Below, in pieces: positions 55,048 through 64,000 of a stretch of DNA of 64,000 nucleotides. Under the pieces are notes generated by a model, which searched no databases, was not told the origin of the DNA, and was given only the letters and a program-made list of their open reading frames with translations. Each line of letters starts with the position of its first letter. Positions within the stretch are counted from its first letter, which is position 1. The position numbers were made by a program, and so were the translations under genes. The stretch comes from Peribacillus deserti (lineage in GTDB: Bacteria > Bacillota > Bacilli > Bacillales > DSM-1321): NCBI RefSeq assembly GCF_016909175.1, contig NZ_JAFBFI010000003.1, positions 219,492 through 283,491 of the forward strand. Direction: 5' to 3'.

Positions 55048-55473
55048 ATGACCATGAAATTAATCCCGTATTTAGTGATGAACGGAAATGCAAAAGAAGC
55101 CATTCAGTTTTACAAAGAAGCTTTGGAAGCCGAGGTTCTTTTTGTCCAATCTTTCGGTGAAATGCCTGAAAATGCAGAATTTCCATTACCTGAAGAAGCC
55201 AAGGACCGTGTGTCGCATGCAACCATTCAGGTTGGTGAAACCCATCTGATGCTTTCAGATACGTTCCCAGGTCAGCCCCATCAAAGCGGAAATCAAGTTA
55301 CCATCTGTATAACAATTGGTGATGCAGAGAAATCCAAACAAATTTTCGATGCCTTAGCTAAGGACGGTCAAGTAAATATGCCGCTCCAGGAAACGTTTTT
55401 TAGTCCAGCTTACGGCAATGTAACAGACAAATTTGGAATATGCTTCCAAATATTTACAGAAAGTAAAATGTGA
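55048..55473 (+). CDS. VOC-superfamily protein, PhnB-like
   Basis: 141 residues from ATG 55048 (aaggag upstream). PhnB/3-demethylubiquinone methyltransferase-like group: P-Y-L-V-M-N-G-N-A-K-E-A-I-Q-F-Y, then S-H-A-T-I-Q-V-G-E-T-H-L-M-L-S-D-T, and the tail P-A-Y-G-N-V-T-D-K-F-G-I-C-F-Q. A small glyoxalase-fold protein, substrate unknown. Confidence 0.85.
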   Translation: MTMKLIPYLVMNGNAKEAIQFYKEALEAEVLFVQSFGEMPENAEFPLPEEAKDRVSHATIQVGETHLMLSDTFPGQPHQSGNQVTICITIGDAEKSKQIFDALAKDGQVNMPLQETFFSPAYGNVTDKFGICFQIFTESKM

Positions 55474-55748
55474 GGTTTGTTCTTTCATCTCATTTAAAAG
55501 ATTAGACTGAGACTGCATATCTTGTGGGTGCACCTATCGTCTAATAACAGTGGGACGGAGGCACTTGCCTGCCGTCCGGCTGTTTACTATGATAATCCTT
55601 CAGATTTACCGGATTTAACCCCAGCAAAGAATCCGCTGCAAATCTTCCATTTTGGTTTATTAATTCATCATTAAAATTGAGTTCACCGCAAAAATGATGC
55701 GGAACATCCTTGAGCTTTAAAACGCTAGTCAATAAACCTTACAAAAAT
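55474..55748. other. Intergenic stretch with a decayed-looking minus frame
   Basis: A 63-codon minus-strand frame (55541-55732) reads coding-like (N-Q-N-G-R-F-A-A-D-S-L-L-G-L-N) but has no good start or domain; probably a remnant. Confidence 0.25.
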
Positions 55749-55772
55749 TGGGGCTTCCCAATTAGGAATCCC
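55749..55772 (-). terminator. Terminator of the following minus-strand gene
   Basis: ggggcttcc / ggaatcccc with 6-nt loop; minus strand continues into aattttt. Confidence 0.65.
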
Positions 55773-55787
55773 CGTTTATAGATAAGT

Positions 55788-56111
55788 TCAGCCTTTTAGT
55801 TTAAGAAAGTTTTTCTTCAAGAACAAAAACCACCATACCAATGTATAGAGATAACCTAAAAATACATAAAAGGACCAGAGTGACCCTTGCTGTAACTGAT
55901 TATACAAATGTTCAAATTCGTTCATTCCTTCTTCTCGGCCTATACTATTTAATAAGCTGACAATAGGAAGAGAACATGAAATTCCTATTACAAGTAATGA
56001 CCAGCCTGTCATCCTTGACCTAATTAGACAAAATGTGGCCGTTCCAACCGTTATCAGCAAGAATAAATAGTAGATCATCCAAAACCAAGAGGGAAGAGTC
56101 ACTGTACTCAT
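55788..56111 (-). CDS. Small membrane protein, unknown
   Basis: 107 residues with three hydrophobic segments (about 8-27, 35-50, 78-98). Good ribosome binding site taggaggttg. No recognised family; similar three-helix proteins are common in Bacillus. Confidence 0.55.
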   Translation of the reverse strand: MSTVTLPSWFWMIYYLFLLITVGTATFCLIRSRMTGWSLLVIGISCSLPIVSLLNSIGREEGMNEFEHLYNQLQQGSLWSFYVFLGYLYTLVWWFLFLKKNFLKLKG

Positions 56112-56241
56112 TTTTCAACCTCCTAATCCTTGACTTAATTTTATATACAATTGGATTTAATTTTCATTATGTAATATATAATTCCTTTAAAGGGAATATG
56201 TACAGTTACCCGAATTTCATTGCCGCTTTATGTTGTTTAAG

Positions 56242-56802
56242 TCACCGAGATTTCTTATAACAAATACACGTTGTTAAATGGTCATTCACCATCCCGACTG
56301 CCTGCATGAATGCGTAACAAATCGTAGAACCTACAAATTTAAATCCCCGTTTCTTTAAATCTTTACTAAGTTTATCGCTGATTTCTGTGCTGGCTGGAAC
56401 CTCACTTAAATCCTGGAAATGGTTTTGTACAGGCTGTCCATCAACAAACGACCAGATATAGGATTGAAAAGATCCGAATTCCTCTGTTACTTTTTGAAAG
56501 GCCCTTGCATTCGTTATAACTGCCCGTATTTTTAACTGGTTTCTGACAATGCCTTTATCGTTCATCAACTGTTCAATTTTCTGTTCGTTATATTTTACGA
56601 TTTTATTTATCTCAAAATTATCAAACGCCCTGCGGTAATTCTCCCGTTTTTTTAAAATGGTATACCAGCTCAGCCCCGCCTGCGCTCCTTCTAAATTTAA
56701 ATATTCGAAAAGGAGCCGATCATCATATACAGGTACCCCCCATTCAAGGTCATGGTAATCTATATAAAGCGGGTCCTGATTGACCCATCCACACCGGTTC
56801 AT
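56242..56802 (-). CDS. tag: DNA-3-methyladenine glycosylase I
   Basis: 186 residues from ATG 56802 (taggagtg upstream; GTG 56811 is also open). Zinc ligands as in E. coli Tag: Cys4, His17, and a C-terminal H-L-T-T-C. Catalytic Glu38 sits in N-L-E-G-A-Q-A-G-L-S-W. It removes 3-methyladenine from DNA. Single gene. Confidence 0.93.
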   Translation of the reverse strand: MNRCGWVNQDPLYIDYHDLEWGVPVYDDRLLFEYLNLEGAQAGLSWYTILKKRENYRRAFDNFEINKIVKYNEQKIEQLMNDKGIVRNQLKIRAVITNARAFQKVTEEFGSFQSYIWSFVDGQPVQNHFQDLSEVPASTEISDKLSKDLKKRGFKFVGSTICYAFMQAVGMVNDHLTTCICYKKSR

Positions 56803-56931
56803 ATTATACACTCCTAAGATTTAATATTATTATTTACACTCCTAATCTTATCATAATAGAAGTTTTCCGATAAAAATTTCGTCAACCTGAGCCTAGAAAT
56901 GGACAAAACAGAAGTATACTAGCTACACTTA

Positions 56932-56945
56932 TGAAAGCGCTATAT
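56932..56945. promoter_or_regulatory. CcpA cre site before an aldo/keto reductase
   Basis: tgaaagcgctatat, 13 of 14 matches to TGWAARCGNTWNCW, with tatact at 56915-56920 upstream, 36 bp before the start codon; a roadblock position. Confidence 0.5.
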
Positions 56946-56980
56946 ATATTTAGCTGACAAATGAATGGGGGAAATGCAAG

Positions 56981-57928
56981 ATGAAATACCGCAGACTGGG
57001 CCGGACAGGATTAAAGGTTAGTGAAATAAGTTTAGGAAGCTGGCTTACATATGGAAATTCTACTGAGAGAAATACAGCTGTGTCTACAATTGATGCAGCC
57101 TATGATTTAGGAATTAACTCATTTGACACCGCTAATGTATATGCAAGAGGAGAAGCCGAAAAAATCGTAGGTGAAGCTTTACGGAAGTATCCCAGAGAAT
57201 CTTATATTCTGGCTACAAAAGTTTTCGGCCAGATGGGAGAAGGTCCGAATGACAAAGGTCTATCAAGAAAGCATGTATTTGAACAGCTGCATGCAAGCTT
57301 AAACCGTCTTGGACTGGATTATGTAGATATTTACTATTGTCACAGGTTCGATCCTGAAACTCCTGTAGACGAGACACTTCGAACGATAGATGATATGGTT
57401 CGCCAGGGAAAGGTTTTATACGTGGGCGTAAGTGAGTGGACTGCCCAGCAAATCCAATCTGCCCTGGGTACGGCAGACAAATATTTATTAGACCGGCTTG
57501 TAGTAAACCAGCCGAATTACAGCATGTTTCAGCGTTATATTGAAAAGGAAATCATTCCTTTGGGCGAACAAAATGGCATCAGCCAGATTGTGTTCTCACC
57601 GCTTGCACAGGGAGTACTTACTGGGAAATATAAACGTGGAGCAGAGCTGCCTGAGGGAAGCCGTGCTGCAGATGCAAAATCCAATATGTTCATGGATAAA
57701 TTGCTTCAGGATGACGTCCTGTTAAAAGTAGAGCAGTTAGAAAAAATATCAAGAGAGTTGGAAATCTCCATCTCCCAGCTGGCATTGGCCTGGATTCTCC
57801 GCCAGCCAAATGTGGCAAGTGCTTTGATTGGTGCGAGCAAACCAGAGCAGGTAAAAGAAAACGTGAAAGCAGTGGATGTATCATTATCTTCTGATGTAAT
57901 TGAGAAAATTGAAACTATACTTGCGTAA
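56981..57928 (+). CDS. Aldo/keto reductase, K+ channel beta-subunit-like group
   Basis: 315 residues. R-R-L-G-R-T-G-L-K-V-S start, active site F-D-T-A-N-V-Y, A-T-K-V-F-G, Y-Y-C-H-R, and the nucleotide-binding R-Q-P-N-V-A-S-A-L-I-G-A-S-K-P. This is the YvgN-unrelated Kv-beta/Tas-like clade that reduces diverse carbonyls with NADPH. It is distinct from the AKR at 51789. Likely carbon-source controlled through the cre site. Confidence 0.88.
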   Translation: MKYRRLGRTGLKVSEISLGSWLTYGNSTERNTAVSTIDAAYDLGINSFDTANVYARGEAEKIVGEALRKYPRESYILATKVFGQMGEGPNDKGLSRKHVFEQLHASLNRLGLDYVDIYYCHRFDPETPVDETLRTIDDMVRQGKVLYVGVSEWTAQQIQSALGTADKYLLDRLVVNQPNYSMFQRYIEKEIIPLGEQNGISQIVFSPLAQGVLTGKYKRGAELPEGSRAADAKSNMFMDKLLQDDVLLKVEQLEKISRELEISISQLALAWILRQPNVASALIGASKPEQVKENVKAVDVSLSSDVIEKIETILA

Positions 57929-58120
57929 AAAAAGTTCGTTTAAGTTTGACTGTAGCAAGGGATCCAGTATCTGCAAAGTTAGAACTATTCCATGAAGGAA
58001 ATATAGATGGAACGCCTTTTTTATCCATTTATTTATTTTGGACAGATTGTTGATTTTGCTGAGAACTTAAATTGTATGTACACAGTTCATGGATTACCTT
58101 ATCACTACATTAAAGAAAGT
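57929..58120. other. Intergenic stretch
   Basis: An open frame at 58007-58204 spans the following terminator and is not called; nothing else seen. Confidence 0.3.
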
Positions 58121-58155
58121 ACGCCTGGATCATATGCATCCAGGTGTTTTTATTT
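58121..58155 (+). terminator. Rho-independent terminator
   Basis: acgcctggat / atccaggtgt (one G-U) with 7-nt loop, then ttttatttt. Confidence 0.7.
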
Positions 58156-58238
58156 TGGTTTCAAGACATTATATTTGAATTACGTTGGAAGGAGGGTATC
58201 ATAAAAAGAAGGTCTATCAAAAAGGGAGCGCAGAATGA

Positions 58239-59342
58239 ATGGATAATAGACGAGGATACTTACGATATATGTTACTTCTTCTTATTTTTAATGGATTGAT
58301 TCTTTTTATGGGATGGAATGGGTGGGTGTGGCTGCATTCATCATTTGGGTTTGACCAGCCTTTCTTGTATTGGGTATTATGGGCTATGATTTCTTATTCT
58401 TATTTTTTTAGGAAAAAGTCGGATATTTTTCGTGCGGTTGGCTCTTTCTGGTTTGGCTTTTTTCAGTACGGTGTCATGCTTTTTCCGGCAGCAGATCTCA
58501 TTGTATGGGGGATAACATGGGGTGGAGTTCCTTTGCAGGAGGCCATTTATTATACCGGGTTTCTTGTTATTGCTTTGTTTATTGGGATTTTTGCATTCGG
58601 TATGTTTAATGCATACAGTCCAATTATCCGAAGATATCAGATTACAGTAGCAAAAAATAAAAGCAGGCGGAAATCTTTGAAGCTTGCAGTTGCTTCCGAT
58701 ATGCATTTTGGCCGGCTGTCAGGAAGAGGCCACGCAAAGCGGCTGATTAAGAAAGTGAATGGAATTAAACCAGATTTGATCCTTCTGGCTGGCGATATTA
58801 TTGATGATGACCCGGAGCCATTCATCGGAAAGAATATGCATGAAATTATGGCAGGGCTGCAAGCACCACTTGGAGTATATGGAGTACCCGGAAACCATGA
58901 TTATTATGGCGGGGGAATTTCGGAGTTAGTAGACGTTATGAGGAGCATTAATATTCAAATCCTGATGGATGAGACGGTCAAAATTGAAGAAGACTTTTAC
59001 CTGGTGGGAAGAAAGGACCGTATGGATCGAAACAGAAAGCCATTTACAGATCTAACCAGCAATCTAGATAAAAGCTATCCGATTATTGCTTTAGATCATC
59101 AGCCATATGAATTAGACAACGCTGAAAAAAGCGGTGTAGATGTGCTGCTGTCAGGCCATACCCATCGAGGTCAGATGGCGCCGAACCATTTAATCACAAA
59201 GAAAATTTACGAACTTGACTGGGGATATCTGAAAAAAGGCAATCTGCATGCTTTTGTTTCTTCAGGTTTCGGTTTTTGGGGTCCGCCGCTTCGGATTGGC
59301 AGCCGTTCTGAAATCTTGGAGATTGATATAAAATTTATATAG
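58239..59342 (+). CDS. Membrane-anchored metallophosphoesterase (YkuE/YaeI-like)
   Basis: 367 residues. Four membrane helices in the first 130 residues, then a calcineurin-like phosphoesterase domain with D-M-H-F-G, G-D-I-I-D-D, G-N-H-D and G-H-T-H-R-G-Q. The G-H-T-H-R-G-Q form and N-terminal membrane part fit the YkuE/YaeI/LpxH-like group, which acts on lipid-linked phosphates or wall precursors. Start ATG 58239 after aaagggagcg. Confidence 0.85.
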   Translation: MDNRRGYLRYMLLLLIFNGLILFMGWNGWVWLHSSFGFDQPFLYWVLWAMISYSYFFRKKSDIFRAVGSFWFGFFQYGVMLFPAADLIVWGITWGGVPLQEAIYYTGFLVIALFIGIFAFGMFNAYSPIIRRYQITVAKNKSRRKSLKLAVASDMHFGRLSGRGHAKRLIKKVNGIKPDLILLAGDIIDDDPEPFIGKNMHEIMAGLQAPLGVYGVPGNHDYYGGGISELVDVMRSINIQILMDETVKIEEDFYLVGRKDRMDRNRKPFTDLTSNLDKSYPIIALDHQPYELDNAEKSGVDVLLSGHTHRGQMAPNHLITKKIYELDWGYLKKGNLHAFVSSGFGFWGPPLRIGSRSEILEIDIKFI

Positions 59343-59403
59343 TACAGAAACGCAGCTAGTAAGATTAACTCTATTACCCATGCATCCACCATACTTCAGA
59401 GTA

Positions 59404-59424
59404 AGGCGGGTGCCTTTTTATTTT
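59404..59424 (+). terminator. Short terminator-like hairpin
   Basis: aaggc-ggg-tgcctt followed by tttattttaa after the phosphoesterase gene. Confidence 0.5.
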
Positions 59425-59616
59425 AAGGTTATTTCAATGACCCAGTTTAAAAAATTTGAAGCAGCCCAATCTATCATTCGATTATCTAAATAGACTAAAT
59501 CGACATAACACAGAGGAGGTTTAGTAAAAACAGTTTATGAAAAAGGATTGGCAAGTATATTCATAGAATATAAATACTATGGATACATATTAAAATAGAT
59601 AAAGTGAGGTTTGGAA

Positions 59617-60549
59617 ATGGCGGAATTACATCCTAAAATGAAGTTTTTTCTTGGGAATTTAATCCCTTCCTATCCGGAAGGCTATGTTCCTTCTCTTGAG
59701 GATATCCGTAATAGGAATAGTGAAGTGCCTAAAGGCTCGGTAGAGTTTGTTCACAACGTAAGCGACCGGGACATCAGAGGGGCAGAAAGTACTATTAAGG
59801 TAAGGATTTACACGCCTGAAGGAGAAGGGCCTTTTCCTGTTGTAGTCTTTTTCCATGGGGGAGGGTTTGTATATGGAGATCTGGAAACTCACGATTCTGT
59901 ATGCAGAAGTATTGTAAAAGCTTCAAATCATATGCTCGTTGCCGTTGAATATCGCTTAGCTCCCGAAAATCCTTTTCCAGCAGCACCGAACGATTGCTTT
60001 GCAGCCGCCAAATGGGTGTATGAGTATGCAGAAGAACTAAATGCCGACCGGACTAAATTAGCTGTTGCAGGAGACAGTGCCGGCGGAAATTTGGCCACTG
60101 TTGTGGCTATGATGGCAAAAGAGCTGAGCGGCCTGGAAATAGCTAAGCAGGTATTACTGTATCCAGTGACTGACCGATTTAACCCAGACAAATATCCTTC
60201 ATACACGGAAAATGGCAGCGGTTACTTTTTAACAACAGAGTCGATGCAGTTATTCGGACGGTTGTATGTTCAAAATCCTGAGCATGCCGGGAACCCATTT
60301 TCGGCACCGATTAACGCTCCGGATTTAAGCGGCCTTCCGCCGGCACTTGTAATCACGGCTGAATATGATCCGCTGCGTGATGAAGGAGAACTGTATGCTG
60401 AAAAACTACAGCAGGCTGGAGTCCCAGTTGTCCTAAAAAGGGAAGAGGGGCAGATTCACGGCTTCTTTAATCTATTTAGTATAATGGATTCAAAAGAGGA
60501 TATAAAAGACGTATATGAAAGGATTGGTTCCTTTCTAAATGACTATTAA
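59617..60549 (+). CDS. Alpha/beta hydrolase, HSL-family esterase
   Basis: 310 residues from ATG 59617 (gtgaggtt upstream; TTG 59611 also open). Oxyanion hole H-G-G-G-F-V, nucleophile in G-D-S-A-G-G-N, acid in Y-D-P-L-R-D-E-G and His in Q-I-H-G-F, in the order and spacing of hormone-sensitive-lipase-type esterases. No signal peptide. It probably hydrolyses short acyl esters; the natural substrate is unknown. Single gene upstream of the decarboxylase. Confidence 0.88.
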   Translation: MAELHPKMKFFLGNLIPSYPEGYVPSLEDIRNRNSEVPKGSVEFVHNVSDRDIRGAESTIKVRIYTPEGEGPFPVVVFFHGGGFVYGDLETHDSVCRSIVKASNHMLVAVEYRLAPENPFPAAPNDCFAAAKWVYEYAEELNADRTKLAVAGDSAGGNLATVVAMMAKELSGLEIAKQVLLYPVTDRFNPDKYPSYTENGSGYFLTTESMQLFGRLYVQNPEHAGNPFSAPINAPDLSGLPPALVITAEYDPLRDEGELYAEKLQQAGVPVVLKREEGQIHGFFNLFSIMDSKEDIKDVYERIGSFLNDY

Positions 60550-60712
60550 AAGTAATATTATTATGTAAACATCGATAGCTTTTGAGATATCTATTGTAGA
60601 TATCTCTTTTTTTATATTTATTTGGATATGCAGTGAGCTACATTGGCTGATTAGAGGAATAGGCAATGGGTATAAAGTGATAGTACAACATAAAGAGAAT
60701 GGAGGGATTAGT

Positions 60713-62391
60713 TTGGCTGGTGCAGAGGAAAAGACTGTGGGTCAGTTTTTGCTGGACTGCTTGATGGAAGAAGGCATAACGGACATTTTCGGTATACCCG
60801 GAGATTATAACTTTTCGCTGCTTGACACTCTAGAGAATTATGGAAGAATTCGTTTCATCAATGGACGAACGAGCTTAATGCCGGATATTCAGCTGATGGT
60901 TATGCACGGGTAAAAGGAATGGCGGCACTGATTACTACCTTTGGAGTAGGAGAGATGAGTGCTTGTAATGCAATAGCCGGTGCTTATAGTGAAAATGTGC
61001 CGATTATAGATATTGTCGGCTCTCCTAATTCGAAGGAACAGAACGAGAAAAAGCTGCTTCATCATACGCTGATGGATGGAAATTATGAGGTATTTCGCAA
61101 AGTATATCAAAACATAACCGAATATACGGCTAATTTGACTCCTGAAAATGCTGAAATAGAAATACCAAAGGCCATCAGGATCGCTAGAGAATCAAAAAAG
61201 CCGGTGTATGTCATGGTCGCGATTGACCTTGTTACAAAGCCAATCGTCACGCACAAATTGGAGGAACCTGAACCTGCTCATTCAAATCAAAAATCCTTGC
61301 AGGCAGCTTTAGCGCATATCCGGGAAATGCTGGAAGGGTCACGTAAAATGGCAGCACTGGTTGATTTGGCCGCACTCCGGCATGGTTTAGAAGATTCTGT
61401 ACAGGCTCTTGTAGAGAAGCTGAATATCCCTGCAGCTTCTATGATGCAGGGTAAAAGCGGTTTTGACGAAAGCCATACTCATTATATCGGGATGTATGGA
61501 GGAGCTTTTGGAAGTAATCAGGTCCGTAAGATCGTGGAAGAGGCCGATTGTGTTATTGCTGCAGGCTTTTTACAATCGGATATGAATTTTGCTAAATATA
61601 CTGCAAAGCTCGATCCAATGAAAATGATAGTCATACAGCCAGATTCAGTAAAAGTGGGCGAAGCTTTGTACACGAATGTTATGGCAGAAGATATGCTTAG
61701 AGAATTACATTCGATAGAATATCATCAGAAAGAGGGCACGGTCCCTATATCTTTTCCTAATGATGTTGAAGCAAATGGAGAAGCAGATCATTCGATCAAG
61801 GCAGCCTACTATTATCCCCGTTTTCAGCAGATGCTCAAAGAAAAGGATATTGTAGTAGTGGACACAGGAACTCTTTCCTATGGAATGTCGCAGGTTAGAC
61901 TTCCTCATGGAGCAGCATACATCGCCCAGGGAGGCTGGCAGAGCATAGGGTATGCGGCACCAGCTGCATTTGGAGCCTGCATTGCGGCACCAGACCAGAG
62001 AGTCGTGCTATTTACCGGAGATGGATCCCTTCAGCTAACTGTTCAGGAAATCAGCTCAATGCTTGAACATGGCTGCAAACCTATTATATTCGTTTTAAAC
62101 AATCAAGGGTATACCGTTGAAAAAATATTAAATGTAAAAACGGAAAACCAGAAGTATAATCAAATCCCGCAATGGAATTATTCTAAAATCCCTGATGTAT
62201 TTGGTGTACCATCCTTTACTGCTCAGGTACGAACAAACTATGAGCTGGATGCTGCGATTAAAAAGGCAGAGAAGGAGAACGCTGATATGCTTTGTTTGAT
62301 TGAGCTGGTGGTAGAAGATCCAATGGATGCCCCGGAATATCTTCAGAAAGTAAGGAAGCATCTTGAGGAGCAAAACCAGCAGGCGAAGTAG
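60713..62391 (+). pseudogene. Indolepyruvate/2-oxoacid decarboxylase, broken by one base
   Basis: TPP-dependent decarboxylase of the PDC/IpdC/KivD family, about 560 residues when joined. Start TTG 60713 (ggaggg upstream). Before the break: Q-F-L-L-D-C-L-M-E-E-G-I-T-D-I-F-G-I-P-G-D-Y-N. After it: A-D-G-Y-A-R-V-K-G, then the diphosphate-binding G-D-G-S-L-Q-L-T ... N-N-Q-G-Y near the end. A one-base loss at about 60867 disrupts the N-E-L-N-A block that holds the catalytic Glu; correcting it restores a single frame. This could be a real mutation or a base-call error. It would make acetaldehyde-type aldehydes from 2-oxoacids. Confidence 0.82.
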
Positions 62392-62413
62392 CGCTTCGCC
62401 TGCTGGTTTTTGG
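62374..62413 (+). terminator. Terminator overlapping the decarboxylase stop codon
   Basis: aaccagcaggcgaag / cttcgcctgctggtt, 15-bp perfect stem whose loop contains the end of the TAG stop; T-run follows. Confidence 0.9.
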
Positions 62414-62677
62414 CATCAGCTTATTCGATTTCGGTCCATTAATTGCACATGCGGTGCGGATCTTCCTAAGTTACATCGCCATTTCATAAAAAAGCGTCAG
62501 ATATTATAAAGGATCTTCCTAGTTATTAATCTTTTAACATATAACTTAATTACGGTATAATAATGGTTGTGAGTGAAGTGAATGGATGCCGTTTCTTCGA
62601 ATGATGAAGTTTTGCATAAGCTGAAGAACAAATCCATAAAAAAAATTAAGAACCAAAGTTGAAAGAGAGTGTTCATT

Positions 62678-63397
62678 ATGGGCCGTAAATGGAACAATAT
62701 TAAAGAGAAAAAAGCATCAAAGGATGCCAATACAAGCCGGATATATGCTAAGTTTGGACGCGAAATTTATGTAGCGGCCAAGCAGGGCGAACCTAATCCT
62801 GAATCCAATCAGGCCTTGAGAGTGGTACTGGAACGTGCCAAAACCTATAGTGTGCCAAAAACGATCATTGACCGGGCCATTGAAAAGGCAAAAGGCGGTT
62901 CAGAGGAAATTTTTGACGAACTCCGTTATGAAGGCTTTGGTCCGAATGGTTCTATGCTTATCGTTGATGCACTCACAAATAATGTGAACCGTACAGCTTC
63001 CGATGTGCGTGCAGCTTTCGGTAAAAACGGAGGCAACATGGGTGTCAGCGGCTCTGTAGCGTATATGTTCGATGCCACAGCTGTTATCGGTGTTGAAGAT
63101 AAATCAGCAGATGACGTGCTTGAATTATTAATGGAAGCTGATGTAGACGTACGTGACATTCTTGAGGAAGACGAAGGGGTCATCGTGTATGCCGAGCCTG
63201 ATCAGTTCCATGCGGTTCAGGAAGCCTTCAGGAATGCAGGAATTACTGATTTTACAGTGGCAGAATTAACAATGCTTGCTCAGAATGAATTGACACTTCC
63301 AGAGGATTCGCAGGCTCAATTTGAAAAATTGATTGATGCATTGGAAGATTTAGAGGATGTTCAGCAAGTGTACCACAATGTAGATTTAGAGGGATAA
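62678..63397 (+). CDS. yebC: YebC/PmpR-family protein
   Basis: 239 residues from ATG 62678 (gaaagagagt upstream; GTG 62669 possible). [16 protein letters not shown] start, [14 protein letters not shown] and Y-H-N-V-D-L signatures. YebC acts as a transcription regulator in some bacteria, while the YeeN-type paralogue is a translation factor for proline-rich sequences; the short K-W-N-N-I-K-E start without H-S-K-W is of the YeeN/YeeI (YebC-II) kind. A terminator follows. Confidence 0.9.
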   Translation: MGRKWNNIKEKKASKDANTSRIYAKFGREIYVAAKQGEPNPESNQALRVVLERAKTYSVPKTIIDRAIEKAKGGSEEIFDELRYEGFGPNGSMLIVDALTNNVNRTASDVRAAFGKNGGNMGVSGSVAYMFDATAVIGVEDKSADDVLELLMEADVDVRDILEEDEGVIVYAEPDQFHAVQEAFRNAGITDFTVAELTMLAQNELTLPEDSQAQFEKLIDALEDLEDVQQVYHNVDLEG

Positions 63398-63407
63398 AAC
63401 AGGAAAG

Positions 63408-63434
63408 CAGGCCGATTATGGCCTGTTTTTTTAT
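63408..63434 (+). terminator. yebC terminator
   Basis: caggcc / ggcctg with 6-nt loop and T-run. Confidence 0.85.
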
Positions 63435-63435
63435 T

Positions 63436-63520
63436 CGGGGACTGTCCCAATTTCCCAGTGGGACATGCCTTCACGGATTGTAAGAATTTATGCTGGGGAC
63501 AGACCTTATTTCCCAAAGAA
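63436..63520. repeat. REP-like repeat pieces (GGGACTGTCCC / GGGGACAGACC)
   Basis: ggggactgtccc palindrome at 63437-63448, cagtgggacatgcc just after, and ggggacagaccttatttccca at about 63494-63514. Such words are often scattered in Bacillus genomes beside REP-associated transposases. No transposase lies here. Confidence 0.45.
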
Positions 63521-63684
63521 CCCTGAGAGCTAAAAGTGATGCACTTGGGCTTTTTTGCGTACTCTTTTCGGTTTAGGGGTTCTAACATGAATGAAGCGAG
63601 ATGTAAGAACCCAGATATTAAGGAACCGCTGCATTTCTTCATAAATACATAGGGATCGTACAAAATAAAACAGGAGGTGAGAAA

Positions 63685-63822
63685 ATGAAAACAAAGGACA
63701 ACTTTTCAGAAGGTGCTAAAGTTACGAAGGATAATCAAGTATTTGTAGCCGAAAAAAATGGCGGAAATGATGAAAAATCAAACAGCCGCGGGGCGGCCAG
63801 CTTGCGGGGCCAGGATAAGTAA
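63685..63822 (+). CDS. Small 45-residue hypothetical protein
   Basis: ATG 63685 with the strong site caggaggtgag. Very polar, beginning M-K-T-K-D-N-F-S-E-G-A-K-V-T-K-D and ending R-G-Q-D-K, disordered in look. Similar tiny Gly/Asn/Lys-rich proteins are frequent in Bacillus spores. No family is named. Confidence 0.5.
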   Translation: MKTKDNFSEGAKVTKDNQVFVAEKNGGNDEKSNSRGAASLRGQDK

Positions 63823-63910
63823 GAACTAAACAATCGTATGGTATAGATCTTGTTCTTAGTATGAGGCCGTTGCATCATGAATCATAAAAAGAAACCCCGA
63901 ATCTGTGAAC

Positions 63911-64000
63911 TGTAACCCCTAAAATGGACAGTTTAATAAAAAGGCCCTATGCTGCTAATAAATGATCCCGGTATTGTACCGGGGTCATTTTATTTAATCC
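63911..64000 (-). mobile_element. IS3-family insertion sequence, terminal part, cut by the window edge
   Basis: The terminal sequence tgtaacccctaaaatggaca is of the IS3 type (TG-start, C-rich, TGGACA inside). It is followed inwards by the minus-strand end of the OrfB transposase. The element extends beyond 64000. Confidence 0.7.
63947..64000 (-). CDS. IS3-family transposase OrfB, C-terminal fragment (partial)
   Basis: Minus strand codes for N-K-M-T-P-V-Q-Y-R-D-H-L-L and stop TAG at 63947-63949. The M-x-P-V-x-Y-R tail is the usual end of the integrase-type IS3 OrfB. Only the last 17 residues are in the window, so catalytic DDE residues are not visible. Confidence 0.75.
   Translation of the reverse strand, partial: GLNKMTPVQYRDHLLAA

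Noticed and set aside
55541..55732. 63-residue minus frame between the VOC gene and the small membrane protein
   Set aside because: No good start or ribosome binding site; coding-like text only in part.
58007..58204. 65-residue frame before the phosphoesterase
   Set aside because: Runs through a good rho-independent terminator.

Overview
The window is chromosomal DNA from a low-GC, endospore-forming Bacillaceae bacterium, probably a soil or marine Bacillus relative of the Cytobacillus/Mesobacillus/Neobacillus type. The grounds are a SpoVAF-type spore germination gene, a KinE-like sporulation-type kinase, AGGAGG-like ribosome binding sites with many TTG/GTG starts, Bacillus-type CspB, CarD/YdeB, YesL, YesM/YesN and DUF2621 proteins, and a LexA box of Bacillus type. 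Genus-level naming is inference.

Layout. 1-7.5 kb: LacI-family remnant, a DHA2-type drug exporter, an RluF-like pseudouridine synthase, small membrane and zinc-ribbon-like proteins, SpoVAF, a DUF4395 protein. 7.7-9.6 kb: a stand-alone ftsZ copy behind two strong hairpins. 10-12.7 kb: a candidate structured RNA, then a polar amino acid ABC transporter operon (binding lipoprotein, permease, ATPase). 13-17.6 kb: RDD membrane protein, a LysR/PhzF pair bracketed by two copies of one short palindrome, and malate:quinone oxidoreductase with a terminator-like leader. 18.2-36.9 kb: a large catabolic island with an M20 deacylase, a YesM/YesN two-component system, a CUT1 sugar importer lacking its own ATPase, a D-amino-acid PLP lyase, an N-acyl-D-amino-acid deacylase, RidA, a BadF/NagK-type kinase, a polysaccharide deacetylase, a ROK kinase, YesL, a GH1 glycosidase and a decayed second GH1. 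Together these suggest uptake and breakdown of a glycoside carrying D-amino acid or N-acyl groups; the substrate is unknown.

37-45 kb: a selenocysteine tRNA gene with its own sigma-A-like promoter, DUF2621, cold-shock protein, CarD-like regulator, several small proteins, a KinE-like kinase and an MHS-family carrier with a good cre site. 45-50 kb: LexA-controlled sbcDC and a type II pantothenate kinase. 50-64 kb: small membrane proteins, two aldo/keto reductases, the selenocysteine elongation factor SelB, a PhnB-like VOC protein, TagA glycosylase, a membrane-anchored phosphoesterase, an HSL-family esterase, a 2-oxoacid decarboxylase broken by one base, YebC, and the end of an IS3-family element running off the right edge.

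The most unusual non-coding signals are two intergenic arrays (6527-6801 and 42931-43035) whose sequences differ but whose short words recur every 20-21 bp, i.e. about two helical turns. No CRISPR array, rRNA or complete prophage was seen.
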